DNA from: Burkholderiales bacterium
Lineage (GTDB): Bacteria; Pseudomonadota; Gammaproteobacteria; Burkholderiales; Burkholderiaceae_D
Assembly (NCBI GenBank): GCA_016177875.1
Contig: JACOUL010000054.1
Span: 39,659-103,658, forward strand
Length of the DNA stretch: 64,000 nt
Direction: 5' to 3'
Part shown: piece by piece, positions 44,497 to 53,797 of the stretch
Numbering within the stretch: position 1 is the first letter of the stretch
How the letters are laid out: the number at the start of each line of letters is the position of its first letter
Notes under the pieces: model-generated
What the model was told of the DNA's origin: nothing
The model's database searches: none
What the model saw: only the letters and a program-made list of their open reading frames with translations
Translations under genes and position numbers: made by a program

Positions 44497-46614
44497 TTAA
44501 TCGAAACGATAGCGCAAAGTCAGCATGACGCTGCGCGGATCGCCCGGCAAGGCTCCCGCGAAAGTCGGATTGACGTAGTAGGTACGGTCAGTCAGGTTTT
44601 TCAGGTTGAGCGAAGCCTCCCATTTCTTGGTGCGATAAAACAGCGCTGCATCAAATATCGTATAGCCTGGGATTTGATACAAATTCAGCGCGTCCGCGTA
44701 GCTTTCGCCTTTGTAGGTTGCGCCTAAGCCCATGCCCCATCCCTTCCAAGCGGCATCCTGAAACTCATAAGTTCCCCATAGACGCGCACTCCGCTTTGAA
44801 ACACCCGTCGGCATTGTGCCCGCAATACTACGGGTAATACCGAGAATGGCATTTGTCGCGTTGCTATTGGAAACCACTTCCGGATTTTGCAGCACTAAAT
44901 TGGCCAACAAAGACAAACCTGTGATCGGACGCAAGCTCACATCGAATTCAATGCCGCGCGTACGTTCTTTGCCATCCTGCGTCGGACTGAGCGCACCGGG
45001 CAAGGTGATGAAATAGTTATCACGGCGTGTTTCAAAGATCGCGATATTGGCATCCGCTTTTCCATCCAAGAAATTGGCTTTGACGCCGAATTCTTTTTGT
45101 GACGAGCTTTCCGGTTGAGTGCTGATTGCCGCCGGCTCTGTGGAGAGATTCAGGAACGCGCCCTTGGAATAACCGGCATACAAAGACAAATCGCGGTTCG
45201 GCTGCCATACCGCCCCCAGCGAACCGGAGGTCAACGTATCTCGTACCGAAATGGTACGGACAGTCGGCGATCCTTGCGTGCCCACATCGTCCGCATGCAT
45301 GCGGTCGGCGCGCAAGCCGGCGCGGACTTTGAACTGTTCGCCGATGTCCATCTGGTCTTGCGCATACAAAGCCCATGCGTTACTGGTTATCGTGCGGTTA
45401 AATCCTTGCGAAGCGACTGGCGTCAAACCAGTCAGAGAAGTTTCAGGCACAATGGGTGAGTTGATGTTAGTGATGTTCGGAAGGTTGTAGCCGACGCGCA
45501 CGGTACTTACATCGGTTGTGTTGTATTCGACGCCGGCAAGCACCGTATGGTTGATTCCCCCGCCCGTCAGCTTCCAAACGAGTTCATTTTGCAGCATGGT
45601 ATAACGCGCATCGTCCACTTGGCTTCGCGCTTGGCGTCCGGTCATTGCGCCTGCAGCATTCCCCGCATTACCACCGCCGTTACGCAGCATGGACAAATCA
45701 CGCTGGTCATTAACGAGCGCCGTGCGCATGGTCAGATCGGGCGAAATGCGCCAATCGTGTGAAACAGTCGTGCGGCGAATCTTTTGATCGCTGAAATTCA
45801 TCGGGCTGTAATAGCGCGAGTCGCGGGAAACATTAGGAAGCTGCTGCTGGAAGTTGAACACGATGCCGTAGTTGTCCGGCTTCACCTTCAAATCGCGGTA
45901 ATCGAAGTCGACAGTCAATGTCTTGTCCGCGTCAATGCTCCAGGCGAACGATGGCGACACTTCCTTGAGATCGCGCGACAAGCCGCGGAATCCATCGGAG
46001 CGTTCGGCATCGGCTATCAGGCGTGCCGAGAGATTCTCGCCGATACCGCCCCATACATCGCCATACAAGCCCCAGGCACCGAAACTGCCGCCGAGAATAC
46101 CGATTTCGGCGCCGAAACCTCTGCGCGGCTGCTTGGTCACGACATTCACGGTTCCCCCGGCCTGACCCGAGCCATATAACGCAGAGCCCGGTCCTTTCAA
46201 CACTTCAATGCGGTCAACATCGTACATCGTGTGCCAATAACCATTTTGCGAAGTCCCATCGGGATAGCCATCACGCAAAAAGCGCATCGCTTGCCCGCGC
46301 ACGGTGTAGTTATTGGCAAATCCATAGCCGCCCGCCATCAACGGCTGCACGCCGCTAGCGTTTTCCAGAGCGCGATTCATGTCGATTACCCCCTGATCGC
46401 GCAGCAGCTGCGAAGGCACCACAACCACCGACGCCGGCAAGTCCTTCAATTGCGTATCCGTCTTGGAACCGGTAATGACAACATCGTTTGGACTGCCGGG
46501 GCGAACACGCTTCGCGCTGGCACGCACCTCCGGCATCTCCGTGTCAGCTGCCCACCCAAACGCTGAAGGTAAGAATATAGCGGTCAATGCGAGGGCAAGT
46601 TGTTTCTTCTTCAT
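44497..46614 (-). CDS. TonB-dependent siderophore receptor
   Basis: A 705-residue outer-membrane receptor. Signal peptide at 1-22 (ending GWAA), a short TonB-box-like segment (NDVVITGS near 43), the plug domain (about 55-165; RIEVLKGPGSALYGSGQAGG) and a 22-strand barrel ending RYRFD. The Fur-box-like element upstream and the tonB-exbBD genes next to it support ferric-siderophore uptake. Ligand not known. The last residue is Asp rather than the usual Phe, but YRF is close to the end. Confidence 0.92.
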   Translation of the reverse strand: MKKKQLALALTAIFLPSAFGWAADTEMPEVRASAKRVRPGSPNDVVITGSKTDTQLKDLPASVVVVPSQLLRDQGVIDMNRALENASGVQPLMAGGYGFANNYTVRGQAMRFLRDGYPDGTSQNGYWHTMYDVDRIEVLKGPGSALYGSGQAGGTVNVVTKQPRRGFGAEIGILGGSFGAWGLYGDVWGGIGENLSARLIADAERSDGFRGLSRDLKEVSPSFAWSIDADKTLTVDFDYRDLKVKPDNYGIVFNFQQQLPNVSRDSRYYSPMNFSDQKIRRTTVSHDWRISPDLTMRTALVNDQRDLSMLRNGGGNAGNAAGAMTGRQARSQVDDARYTMLQNELVWKLTGGGINHTVLAGVEYNTTDVSTVRVGYNLPNITNINSPIVPETSLTGLTPVASQGFNRTITSNAWALYAQDQMDIGEQFKVRAGLRADRMHADDVGTQGSPTVRTISVRDTLTSGSLGAVWQPNRDLSLYAGYSKGAFLNLSTEPAAISTQPESSSQKEFGVKANFLDGKADANIAIFETRRDNYFITLPGALSPTQDGKERTRGIEFDVSLRPITGLSLLANLVLQNPEVVSNSNATNAILGITRSIAGTMPTGVSKRSARLWGTYEFQDAAWKGWGMGLGATYKGESYADALNLYQIPGYTIFDAALFYRTKKWEASLNLKNLTDRTYYVNPTFAGALPGDPRSVMLTLRYRFD

Positions 46615-46708
46615 AAGGGGGAAGCTCCAGTAAATAGCGATAAGGGATTGAAATTAAAGAATATTTTGTAACGGAAGAATTATGCGCAGGCCAATTAACA
46701 GTAATAAT

Positions 46709-46727
46709 AATACGAATTATTCTCATT
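46709..46727 (-). promoter_or_regulatory. Fur-box-like site in the receptor promoter
   Basis: On the minus strand AATGAGAATAATTCGTATT matches the TGA-AAT-ATT core of the Fur consensus. It lies between a -35 TTGATT (46731-46736) and a -10 TATTAT (46707-46712) with an 18-base spacer, so binding would block RNA polymerase. Confidence 0.65.
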
Positions 46728-46765
46728 AACAATCAAATTTAGATACGTTTTTGCCGATTGGTACC

Positions 46766-46816
46766 TTGCATTTGAGGGCGGATACATGCATAATACAAAT
46801 AAGAATTATTCTCATT
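46766..46816 (+). promoter_or_regulatory. bfd promoter with Fur-box-like site
   Basis: -35 TTGCAT (46766-46771), 17-base spacer, -10 CATAAT (46789-46794), then AATAAGAATTATTCTCATT at 46798-46816, which on the other strand reads AATGAGAATAATTCTTATT, a good Fur-type site over the expected transcription start. Confidence 0.7.
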
Positions 46817-46871
46817 CGTATAACACTGACACCCTGAAGAACAGCTTTTTAAATCTGAAGGCAGGCAAAAA

Positions 46872-47084
46872 ATGATCGTTTGCGTTTGTAACAACGTTTC
46901 GGACCGAAAAATTCGCCAAGCGGTGGAAAATGGCGCAACGACGCTATTTGAATTACGTGCCCAGTTAAACGTAGGCACCTGCTGCGGGAAATGTCATTCC
47001 TGTGCAAAAGAAGTATTGCGCGACGCTTTAACCAATAGCACGACCGAGCAAGCCATGGTCATGTGCGGAGCGCTGGCGGCCTGA
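46872..47084 (+). CDS. bfd: bacterioferritin-associated ferredoxin Bfd
   Basis: A 70-residue Bfd-like 2Fe-2S protein. Ligands are Cys4 and Cys6 in VCVCN and Cys38 and Cys41 in TCCGKC, the usual C-x-C-x31-C-x2-C spacing. Bfd reduces ferric iron in bacterioferritin to mobilise it. Expressed from a Fur-type promoter, it leads the tonB-exbB-exbD cluster; its frame ends 17 bases before the tonB start. No bacterioferritin gene is in the window. Confidence 0.92.
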   Translation: MIVCVCNNVSDRKIRQAVENGATTLFELRAQLNVGTCCGKCHSCAKEVLRDALTNSTTEQAMVMCGALAA

Positions 47085-47101
47085 GCCGGCATAACCTTCT
47101 C

Positions 47102-47779
47102 ATGTCCGCCATGGCGATGCATCCCCTTCCCACTCTCGTCTGGCATCAGGTCAAACGCATCGGGCCTTTAGGCCTGATTATTCTGCTACACATCGGTTTT
47201 TTTTACGCAATCCAGAGTGGCCTGGTCCGTAAAGCCGCTGAGACCTTCCCTAAAGAAGTCTTTGCCACTTTCATTACGCCTGAAGCACCCAAACCACCCG
47301 CACCTGCACCTGCACCGGTTCCAGTGCCGCCAAAGACAGTGCCGGTAATTCAAAAAGCGCCACCTAAGACGCATATTCCGGTGGTGAACGATACGCCAGC
47401 GCCGAATGCGATTACGACACCGCTCGTAGCAGCTGCGCCGGATCCGGCGCCCACCTCTGTGCCCTCTAACTTACAGGCGCCTGCCGCCCCGCCTCAGCCG
47501 AAAACCATTTCGTCCGGTGTTGAATATATACAGGCGCCTCAGCCTGAATATCCACCATCGTCCCGTCGCATGGGAGAAGAAGGCAAAACGATTTTGCGCG
47601 TATTAGTAAATGACCGCGGACGCGCTGACCGTGTCGAAATACAAAAATCTTCAGGCTCGCCGAGATTGGACGACGCTGCTCGACAAGCGGTAATACGAGC
47701 ATTGTTCAAACCCTATATGGAGGATGGCAAAGCCGTTTCGGTTTACGCCATCGTGCCGATCAAATTTCAATTGGATTAA
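47102..47779 (+). CDS. tonB: energy transducer TonB
   Basis: A 225-residue TonB. An N-terminal membrane anchor lies at about 22-40 (GPLGLIILLHIGFFYA), then a Pro/Ala/Val-rich spacer (60-140) that spans the periplasm, and the C-terminal TonB domain (155-225; YPPSSRRMGEEGKTILRVLV). It passes energy from ExbBD to the outer-membrane receptor. ATG 47102 is chosen; the open frame starts inside bfd. The ribosome binding site is weak, and two more ATGs lie just downstream. Confidence 0.9.
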   Translation: MSAMAMHPLPTLVWHQVKRIGPLGLIILLHIGFFYAIQSGLVRKAAETFPKEVFATFITPEAPKPPAPAPAPVPVPPKTVPVIQKAPPKTHIPVVNDTPAPNAITTPLVAAAPDPAPTSVPSNLQAPAAPPQPKTISSGVEYIQAPQPEYPPSSRRMGEEGKTILRVLVNDRGRADRVEIQKSSGSPRLDDAARQAVIRALFKPYMEDGKAVSVYAIVPIKFQLD

Positions 47780-47793
47780 GTCAAGGGAAAATC

Positions 47794-48522
47794 ATGGGAA
47801 CAAGTCCGTATGGATTAGAAAGCATGTGGCAGCAGGGTGATCTCATCACCAAAGGAGTCGCAGTGCTTTTAATAGCGTTGTCGATCGCATCTTGGTATGT
47901 GATCGTGACGAAGGCATTACAGCTGTGGCGCTATGCGCGCGCGGCAAAGGCTGCAGGGCATGAATTCTGGGATACTACCAGCGTGGAAGATGGTTTGAAA
48001 ACGCTGGGCAGCGCTAATCCGTTTGCCGACATCGCGCAAGCGGGCGTCGTAGCAATGCATCACCACAATGCACACAAAGGCCATCTGCACGATCAACTCT
48101 CCGTCAGCGACTGGGTGACACTGTCCCTGCGCCAAGCCATTGACGAAACCGCCGGCAAGCTCCAAACCGGCATGGCAGTCTTAGCGTCTGTTGGATCCAC
48201 GGCGCCTTTCGTCGGCTTGTTCGGCACCGTATGGGGCATTTATCACGCGCTGGTGTCCATCGGAACCGCCGGACAAGCCAGCATAGATAAAGTGGCAGGA
48301 CCGGTAGGTGAGGCCTTGATCATGACTGCTTTGGGCCTGGCCGTAGCAATTCCCGCCACCTTCGGATACAACGCGCTGGTACGCGGCAACAAAACCATTA
48401 TCGCCAAGCTGAATAAATTCGGTTTTGACTTACACGCCCTATTCGTTACCGGTTCACGCGCCGAATCAGCAGCTTCGCAGAATGCCGCTAACGCAAAACT
48501 TTCCGTAGTCGGAGGCCCGTAA
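47794..48522 (+). CDS. exbB: biopolymer transport protein ExbB
   Basis: A 242-residue MotA/TolQ/ExbB proton-channel protein with membrane helices near 20-42, 125-148 and 165-190. The block STAPFVGLFGTVWGIYHAL at about 130-148 is the family signature. It forms the proton-driven complex with ExbD and TonB. Starts 14 bases after tonB with AAGGGAAA; its stop overlaps the exbD start (TAATG). Confidence 0.94.
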   Translation: MGTSPYGLESMWQQGDLITKGVAVLLIALSIASWYVIVTKALQLWRYARAAKAAGHEFWDTTSVEDGLKTLGSANPFADIAQAGVVAMHHHNAHKGHLHDQLSVSDWVTLSLRQAIDETAGKLQTGMAVLASVGSTAPFVGLFGTVWGIYHALVSIGTAGQASIDKVAGPVGEALIMTALGLAVAIPATFGYNALVRGNKTIIAKLNKFGFDLHALFVTGSRAESAASQNAANAKLSVVGGP

Positions 48523-48938
48523 TGGCAATGGGTTCTTTGTCGGATAGCGACGACGACTTCAATCCGGAAATCAACACCACGCCGCTCGTCGATGTGATGT
48601 TGGTGCTTTTGATCATTTTCATTATCACCATCCCAGTAATCAATCACAGCGTCAAGATCGACTTGCCGCGCGCGACCAATCAACCCAATCTAGCCAAGCC
48701 GGAAAACATCAATTTATCCATTGATGCGCAAGGCAAGGTGTATTGGAACAATGAGGCGGTCGACCTCCCTCAAATGCAATCCCGCATAGCCGAAGCTGCG
48801 AAAAAAAATCCGCAGCCTGAACTGCATCTGCGCGCGGAGCGCACCACACAATATGAAAAAGTCGCGCAGGTGATGGCGGCTGCGCAATCAGGCGGCTTGG
48901 GCAAGATCGGCTTCATCACCGACCCAACTACACACTAA
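48522..48938 (+). CDS. exbD: biopolymer transport protein ExbD
   Basis: A 138-residue ExbD/TolR protein. A single helix at about 22-43 carries the proton-carrying Asp in NTTPLVDVMLVLLIIF (Asp25), followed by the periplasmic domain. Works with ExbB and TonB. Start overlaps the exbB stop by one base. Confidence 0.94.
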   Translation: MAMGSLSDSDDDFNPEINTTPLVDVMLVLLIIFIITIPVINHSVKIDLPRATNQPNLAKPENINLSIDAQGKVYWNNEAVDLPQMQSRIAEAAKKNPQPELHLRAERTTQYEKVAQVMAAAQSGGLGKIGFITDPTTH

Positions 48939-48957
48939 ACAAAAGAAACGGAAACTT

Positions 48958-49686
48958 ATGTCTTCCATGAAAAATATTTTTGCAGGCCTGACTTGCGGCG
49001 CGACCTTGCTCTTTAGCGTCACTGCGCATGCGCATTACTTATGGCTTGAATCCGACAATGAGAGCACCAAAATTTTCTATGGTGAAGCCCAGGAATTGGT
49101 AAAGGAAAAGAGTCCTGGAAAACTCGACAATATAAAAGCGCCCAAAGCATGGGTGCAAAGTAACGTAGACGGCAAGAGCAATCCAGTCGAGCCGGTGCGT
49201 GCTCAACAGTACTTCACGATCGCTGGCTCCAAGAATGCAACTGCAGTCGCCATTCTCGAAGAATCGCTCGAAGTGAAGGATTTAGCCAAGCATAAGCTTG
49301 GTTTCGCGAAATCGAATTACTACGCCCGCATCGGCCAGCTTCCCGCAGCTGGCGCGCCAGCCTCGCCGCTTGCCCTCGACTTGCAACAACGCGGACCGAA
49401 TACCTTTGTCATCTTATATCGCGGCCAGCCCCTGAAAGACGCCAAGCTAGAAGTCATTGCGTCGAACACATGGATGCAGGAACACAAGACCGATGCTCAA
49501 GGCACAGTACGAATTAATACGCCATGGCGTGGCGAGTACGTTTTGCATGTCCTCCACATTGACTCTACGCCGGGTGAATTTGCAGGAAAAAAATATGAAT
49601 TCCTGCGCAACCACTTAAGCTACTCGCTGACAAAAACGCAAGGCGCTGATCCCGGCCCGGCAGTTCCTTCTAAGAGTATGGATTAA
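48958..49686 (+). CDS. DUF4198-type periplasmic protein
   Basis: A 242-residue secreted protein with signal peptide at 1-26 (ending AHAHYLW) and a beta-sandwich-like DUF4198/NikM-type domain. Conserved HYLW after cleavage is typical of these metal-related periplasmic proteins. It lies 19 bases after exbD and so belongs to the iron operon; a metal-handling role is inferred. Confidence 0.8.
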   Translation: MSSMKNIFAGLTCGATLLFSVTAHAHYLWLESDNESTKIFYGEAQELVKEKSPGKLDNIKAPKAWVQSNVDGKSNPVEPVRAQQYFTIAGSKNATAVAILEESLEVKDLAKHKLGFAKSNYYARIGQLPAAGAPASPLALDLQQRGPNTFVILYRGQPLKDAKLEVIASNTWMQEHKTDAQGTVRINTPWRGEYVLHVLHIDSTPGEFAGKKYEFLRNHLSYSLTKTQGADPGPAVPSKSMD

Positions 49687-49689
49687 GCG

Positions 49690-50400
49690 ATGACAGACGG
49701 GATGGCTTCACGAGTACAAGACGTTGTATTGAATACCTTATCCAATGAGGAAACCTCAGGCAATGTTCGCAAGGGTCGACGCAGCCGGCGTGCCAGTTTT
49801 TTGGCATGGCTCCGCAAGATTCACTTGTATGTCGGATTATGGGGAGCCGGCCTGGGCTTATTGTTCGGCCTCACCGGCATCTTGCTGAACCACCGCGCCA
49901 TCATGAAAATTCCGGTGGAAAAAACTGCGCAGAAAACCGTTCAAATCCAACTGCCTGATCGTATTTTTTCATCGCCTCAAGACATGGCGATTTGGCTCCA
50001 GAAGGAATTGAAGTTCACACCCGTTTCCCCTCCACAAATCAAGTCGCAACCCGCAAAAAAAGTGGTATGGGCAGACCGAGATGTGCAACAGCCGGAACGC
50101 TGGACGATCAACCTCAATCGCCCGAACGGCGCAATTAGCGCCGAGTATTTTGTCGGCAACCGCTTTATCAAACTCGATCAGATCGATGCCACGCCGATCG
50201 GTACGCTGACACGTTTGCACATGTCCACCGGCGTGAATGCATTCTGGATTCTGTTGACAGACACTATCGCCGGCGGCTTGATTCTGCTATCGATCACAGG
50301 TCTATTGATGTGGACGCAATTGCATACGATACGTACCGTTGCGGTCGCAACCAGCACGGGCGCGCTGCTGTATGCGGTTTGCTATTTGTGGGCGATTTAA
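49690..50400 (+). CDS. PepSY-associated membrane protein
   Basis: A 236-residue protein with PepSY-type membrane helices: WLRKIHLYVGLWGAGLGLLFGLTGILLNHR at about 38-68, a periplasmic loop to 175, and helices at about 182-205 and 212-232. PepSY_TM proteins are often linked to iron uptake and ferric reductase activity. It starts three bases after the DUF4198 gene, so it is the last gene of the tonB operon, and is convergent with the Feo operon after a five-base gap. Confidence 0.82.
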   Translation: MTDGMASRVQDVVLNTLSNEETSGNVRKGRRSRRASFLAWLRKIHLYVGLWGAGLGLLFGLTGILLNHRAIMKIPVEKTAQKTVQIQLPDRIFSSPQDMAIWLQKELKFTPVSPPQIKSQPAKKVVWADRDVQQPERWTINLNRPNGAISAEYFVGNRFIKLDQIDATPIGTLTRLHMSTGVNAFWILLTDTIAGGLILLSITGLLMWTQLHTIRTVAVATSTGALLYAVCYLWAI

Positions 50401-50405
50401 CCCGC

Positions 50406-50669
50406 TTACAGTTTGCGGATGAAAATCCGTTTTTCAGCAGGCTGGGATGAAGGCGCGCCGCAGCCACCGCAGCTGCCGCAGCCATCGTCGCACGAAGCGG
50501 CAATTTTCTTTTCTGCTTCAAGCCGGTGCGCCATCCGCTGCCAGCCCAGTTTACCGGCAATACGCGCAATCGATTGCCGCACTGCGTTGCGTGCCGCCCT
50601 CGGCAAATAGCGCTTGAGCACCGCCATGGCTGCGCAGCATACGACAACGGCAACGATCACTTCCTGCAT
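50406..50669 (-). CDS. Cys-rich FeoB-associated small membrane protein
   Basis: An 87-residue protein: a membrane helix at about 3-18 (VIVAVVVCCAAMAVL), a basic segment, and a Cys-rich cluster CDDGCGSCGGCG at about 60-71, then a basic tail. This is the pattern of FeoB-associated Cys-rich (DUF6587-like) proteins, which may act as FeoC-type partners or bind metal. ATG 50669 overlaps the feoB stop (TGATG). The longer frame to 50771 lies inside feoB and is rejected. Confidence 0.8.
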   Translation of the reverse strand: MQEVIVAVVVCCAAMAVLKRYLPRAARNAVRQSIARIAGKLGWQRMAHRLEAEKKIAASCDDGCGSCGGCGAPSSQPAEKRIFIRKL

Positions 50670-52540
50670 CACGCGCCTCCCAGCAAGGCGCGGCTGATCT
50701 GGTATGTCGCAAACGACGCCAGGTAGGCGAGAATAAACATGTAGCCCGCCATTGCCAGCGCCGGCTTCCACGAATTGGTTTCGCGCCTAACCACCGACAA
50801 AGTGGAGATGCATTGCGGCGCAAATACATACCATGCAAGCAATGAGAATGCCGTGGGTAGAGACCAAGTCGAGGCAATCATCGGCGTCAGGGTCGTTGCC
50901 AGCTGATCACCGGTGGCGGACAGCGCATAGACCGTCCCGAGAGCGCCGACCGCGACTTCACGTGCCGCCATTCCGGGGATCAGAGCGATGCAAATCTGCC
51001 AGTTAAAGCCAATCGGCGCAAACACGATTTGCAATAAATGCCCAAGCCGTCCAGCCAAGCTGTACTGAATCGCCGGCCCTGTCGCATCGGCCGGCGGCGC
51101 CGGAAAGCTCGACAAGAACCAGATCAGGATCATCAGCGCCAAGATAATCGTGCCGACGCGCGAAATGAAAATTTTCGCGCGCTCCCATAAGCCGATCGCA
51201 AGATTGCGTAAATTAGGCCAATGGTAGTTTGGCAGCTCGAGCATCAACGGTTGATACTGTCCCTTACCCAAAGTGCGCTTCATGACATAAGCCACCGCCA
51301 TCGCCGATACGATGCCTGCGACGTAAAGACCGAACAACACCAGCCCTTGCAAATTGAAGATACCCACCGCGCGGTCAGGTATGAAAGCGCCGATGATCAG
51401 CGCGTAGACAGGCAAGCGCGCGGAACACGTCATCAGCGGCGCAATCATTATCGTCATCAACCGGTCGCGCGGATTCTGGATAGTGCGGGTCGCCATGATG
51501 CCCGGAATCGCGCACGCAAAACTCGACAATAATGGAATAAACGCGCGGCCGGACAATCCAACGCTACCCATCAAGCGATCGAGCAGGAAGGCTGCGCGCG
51601 GCAAATAACCGGAATCTTCAAGCGCAAGAATAAAGAGAAACAGAATCAGAATCTGCGGCAGGAATACCAGGACGCTACCGACGCCTGATAGAATGCCGTC
51701 CACCATCAAGCTACGCAAAATACCCGCCGGCATCAAACTATGCACGGTCTGTCCAAGCGCATCGACGCCGCCCTTGATCAGATCCATCGGCAATTTCGAC
51801 CAGCTGAATACGGCCTGGAAAACCAGGAAGAGTAGGACGCCTAAAATGAGATAACCGAATACCGGATGCAAGACGACAGCGTCGACTTTGTCGTTGATGG
51901 CATGAGCGTCGCCATGCTGCGTGATTACCTGATCGAGAATGCGGCGCACCTCGGCTTGTGTTTCTTCCAAGCTGAGTACCTCCGCGGAAGAAGACGATGG
52001 CACGGGAGTTTGAGCAGTCTGAGCATTCATCGCATCCAGCTGGACGATGAGCTGGGCACTCCCGCCCGCTTGTACAGCGACTGTTTCAACTACCGGAATG
52101 CCCAGCTCCTCACGAAGCTTTGCGATATCGATCACGATGCCGTGGCGTCTGGCCACGTCCATCATATTCAAAGCTAAGATGGTCGGACGCTGCAAGCGCA
52201 ATACTTCCAACACCAGGCGCAAATTTAAGCGCAGGTTGGTTGCATTGGCTACCAGCACGATGACATCAGGCGGCGTTTCATCGCTGCGCGTGCCGAACAA
52301 TACGTCGCGGGTGATTCCCTCATCCGGCGTCATCGCATTGAGGCTGTAAGCACCAGGCAGATCGACAATTTGGTAGCTGTGGCCGACCGCGGAAGTAAAT
52401 TGGCCTTCCTTACGCTCGACCGTGACGCCGGCATAGTTGGCAACCTTTTGCCGAGCGCCGGTAAGGCGGTTGAACAACGCGGTCTTGCCGCAATTAGGAT
52501 TGCCGACCAGCGCTAAGCGCAGCGGCTTGGCGGTGCTCAT
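50669..52540 (-). CDS. feoB: ferrous iron transporter FeoB
   Basis: A 623-residue FeoB that imports ferrous iron across the inner membrane. The N-terminal G domain has G1 GNPNCGKT at 13-20, G3 DLPG at 60-63 and G4 NMMD near 124-127. The membrane part (about 215-620) includes GRAFIPLLSSFACAIPGIMATR, the gate motif. E. coli FeoB is 773 residues; this shorter form is common in betaproteobacteria. It overlaps feoA by four bases and the Cys-rich gene by one. Confidence 0.94.
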   Translation of the reverse strand: MSTAKPLRLALVGNPNCGKTALFNRLTGARQKVANYAGVTVERKEGQFTSAVGHSYQIVDLPGAYSLNAMTPDEGITRDVLFGTRSDETPPDVIVLVANATNLRLNLRLVLEVLRLQRPTILALNMMDVARRHGIVIDIAKLREELGIPVVETVAVQAGGSAQLIVQLDAMNAQTAQTPVPSSSSAEVLSLEETQAEVRRILDQVITQHGDAHAINDKVDAVVLHPVFGYLILGVLLFLVFQAVFSWSKLPMDLIKGGVDALGQTVHSLMPAGILRSLMVDGILSGVGSVLVFLPQILILFLFILALEDSGYLPRAAFLLDRLMGSVGLSGRAFIPLLSSFACAIPGIMATRTIQNPRDRLMTIMIAPLMTCSARLPVYALIIGAFIPDRAVGIFNLQGLVLFGLYVAGIVSAMAVAYVMKRTLGKGQYQPLMLELPNYHWPNLRNLAIGLWERAKIFISRVGTIILALMILIWFLSSFPAPPADATGPAIQYSLAGRLGHLLQIVFAPIGFNWQICIALIPGMAAREVAVGALGTVYALSATGDQLATTLTPMIASTWSLPTAFSLLAWYVFAPQCISTLSVVRRETNSWKPALAMAGYMFILAYLASFATYQISRALLGGA

Positions 52541-52848
52541 GAACGTTCGGAAATCGTGCCCTGCGAGGGGATGGCAAAAGAGACGTGGATCAATGCTGCC
52601 TCGAAGCGGCGCAGCGCAAACGTCGTATTACCGATGCGAACCGCGATTGGGTCACGACGTGGAAAGGATTCGGCAACCACCCGGATTGTTTCACCGGGAG
52701 CAAAGCCCAGCTCCAATAGGCGAGTCTTGGTCGCAAGCTGCTCTGCACCTTCCGCATGCGCCAAACCGACTACGATCGCGCAATCCCCTTTCTTCAACTG
52801 CGCGAGTGGAAGAGGCGATGCGACTTCAGAAGAGAGAACAGCAGACAT
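52537..52848 (-). CDS. feoA: ferrous iron transport protein FeoA
   Basis: A 103-residue SH3-like FeoA, about 25 residues longer than E. coli FeoA (75) through N- and C-terminal extensions. The core reads LATKTRLLELGFAPGETIRVVAES at 38-61, with the IRVVAES start of the SH3 strands. First gene of feoA-feoB-Cys-rich, with a GGGGAAGC ribosome binding site and Fur-type sites upstream. Shares ATGA with feoB. Confidence 0.93.
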   Translation of the reverse strand: MSAVLSSEVASPLPLAQLKKGDCAIVVGLAHAEGAEQLATKTRLLELGFAPGETIRVVAESFPRRDPIAVRIGNTTFALRRFEAALIHVSFAIPSQGTISERS

Positions 52849-52901
52849 ATTTGCTTCCCCATATCACCCGAATTTTCCTTCCGAAATGAAATAGAAAAGT
52901 C

Positions 52902-52943
52902 GAGAATCATTCGCATTATATCACGCGAATGATAATTATTCTT
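52902..52943 (-). promoter_or_regulatory. two Fur-box-like sites at the feoA promoter
   Basis: Site 1 at 52925-52943 (GCGAATGATAATTATTCTT on the plus strand) matches 14 of 19 bases of the Fur consensus. Site 2 at 52902-52920 (GAGAATCATTCGCATTATA) overlaps a -10 TATAAT of feoA (52915-52920, minus strand). Together they would cover the core promoter. Confidence 0.7.
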
Positions 52944-52991
52944 AATACGGAGAGTGAAATTTCGTAACCAACGGAAACTTTCGTTCTTTAA

Positions 52992-53663
52992 TCAATACAC
53001 AAACTTCTTTACCCCGTCCGCCATACCCAACAAGCCGACATCCGCGCCTCTTTGGGCAAACAAGCCTACGGTTACGACGCCTACGATGTTGTTTATTTTT
53101 GCTTCCAATTCTTGTGGCGCAGTGATCTGCAAACCGGCTACATCCAAGATATAGCCGCCGTTATCGGTAACCAGGGGATTGCCATCCTTCATCCGCAATG
53201 TCGGCTGACCGCCGAGTGCTTGCAGCTTGCGCGTCACCACGGCATGCGCCATCGGAATTACTTCGACGGGTAGCGGGAATTTGCCGAGCACGTCGACCAA
53301 TTTAGAGCCGTCAGCGATGCAAATAAATTTGTCAGCCACGGATGCCACGATTTTTTCGCGGGTCAGCGCCGCCCCGCCTCCTTTGATCATGGCGCCCTTC
53401 GGATCGATTTCATCCGCGCCGTCAATGTATACCGGCATGGATTCGACATCGTTCAAGTCGAACACCTGGATGCCGTGCGACTTCAAACGCACTGCAGTCG
53501 CTTCGGAAGAAGCTACCGCGCCCTTGATGCGGTGCTTGATCTTGCCGAGTTCATCGATGAAAAAATTCGCGGTGGAGCCGGTGCCGACGCCGATGATTTC
53601 GCCGTCGACCACGTATTCGATGGCGGCGCGCGCCACTGCTTGTTTGAGTTCATCCTGAGTCAT
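52992..53663 (-). CDS. rpiA: ribose-5-phosphate isomerase A
   Basis: A 223-residue RpiA, which interconverts ribose-5-phosphate and ribulose-5-phosphate. Motifs are [10 protein letters not shown] at residues 26-35, [25 protein letters not shown] (Asp and Glu of the catalytic site, about 80-104) and GGYILD near 168. Length matches E. coli (219). Stand-alone gene, divergent from the receiver-CheC-cyclase operon. Confidence 0.95.
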   Translation of the reverse strand: MTQDELKQAVARAAIEYVVDGEIIGVGTGSTANFFIDELGKIKHRIKGAVASSEATAVRLKSHGIQVFDLNDVESMPVYIDGADEIDPKGAMIKGGGAALTREKIVASVADKFICIADGSKLVDVLGKFPLPVEVIPMAHAVVTRKLQALGGQPTLRMKDGNPLVTDNGGYILDVAGLQITAPQELEAKINNIVGVVTVGLFAQRGADVGLLGMADGVKKFVY

Positions 53664-53797
53664 GGGAATTCCAATCTAAAAGTGGCGGCTATTTTAGCCC
53701 AGAGCATTCAAAATTCCTTTATTTCCTCATCAAAAACCGGTCAGGGGAAGCGAAAGTGATAGACTTATTACAAAAAATAACCTCAGGGTAGAGTTCC

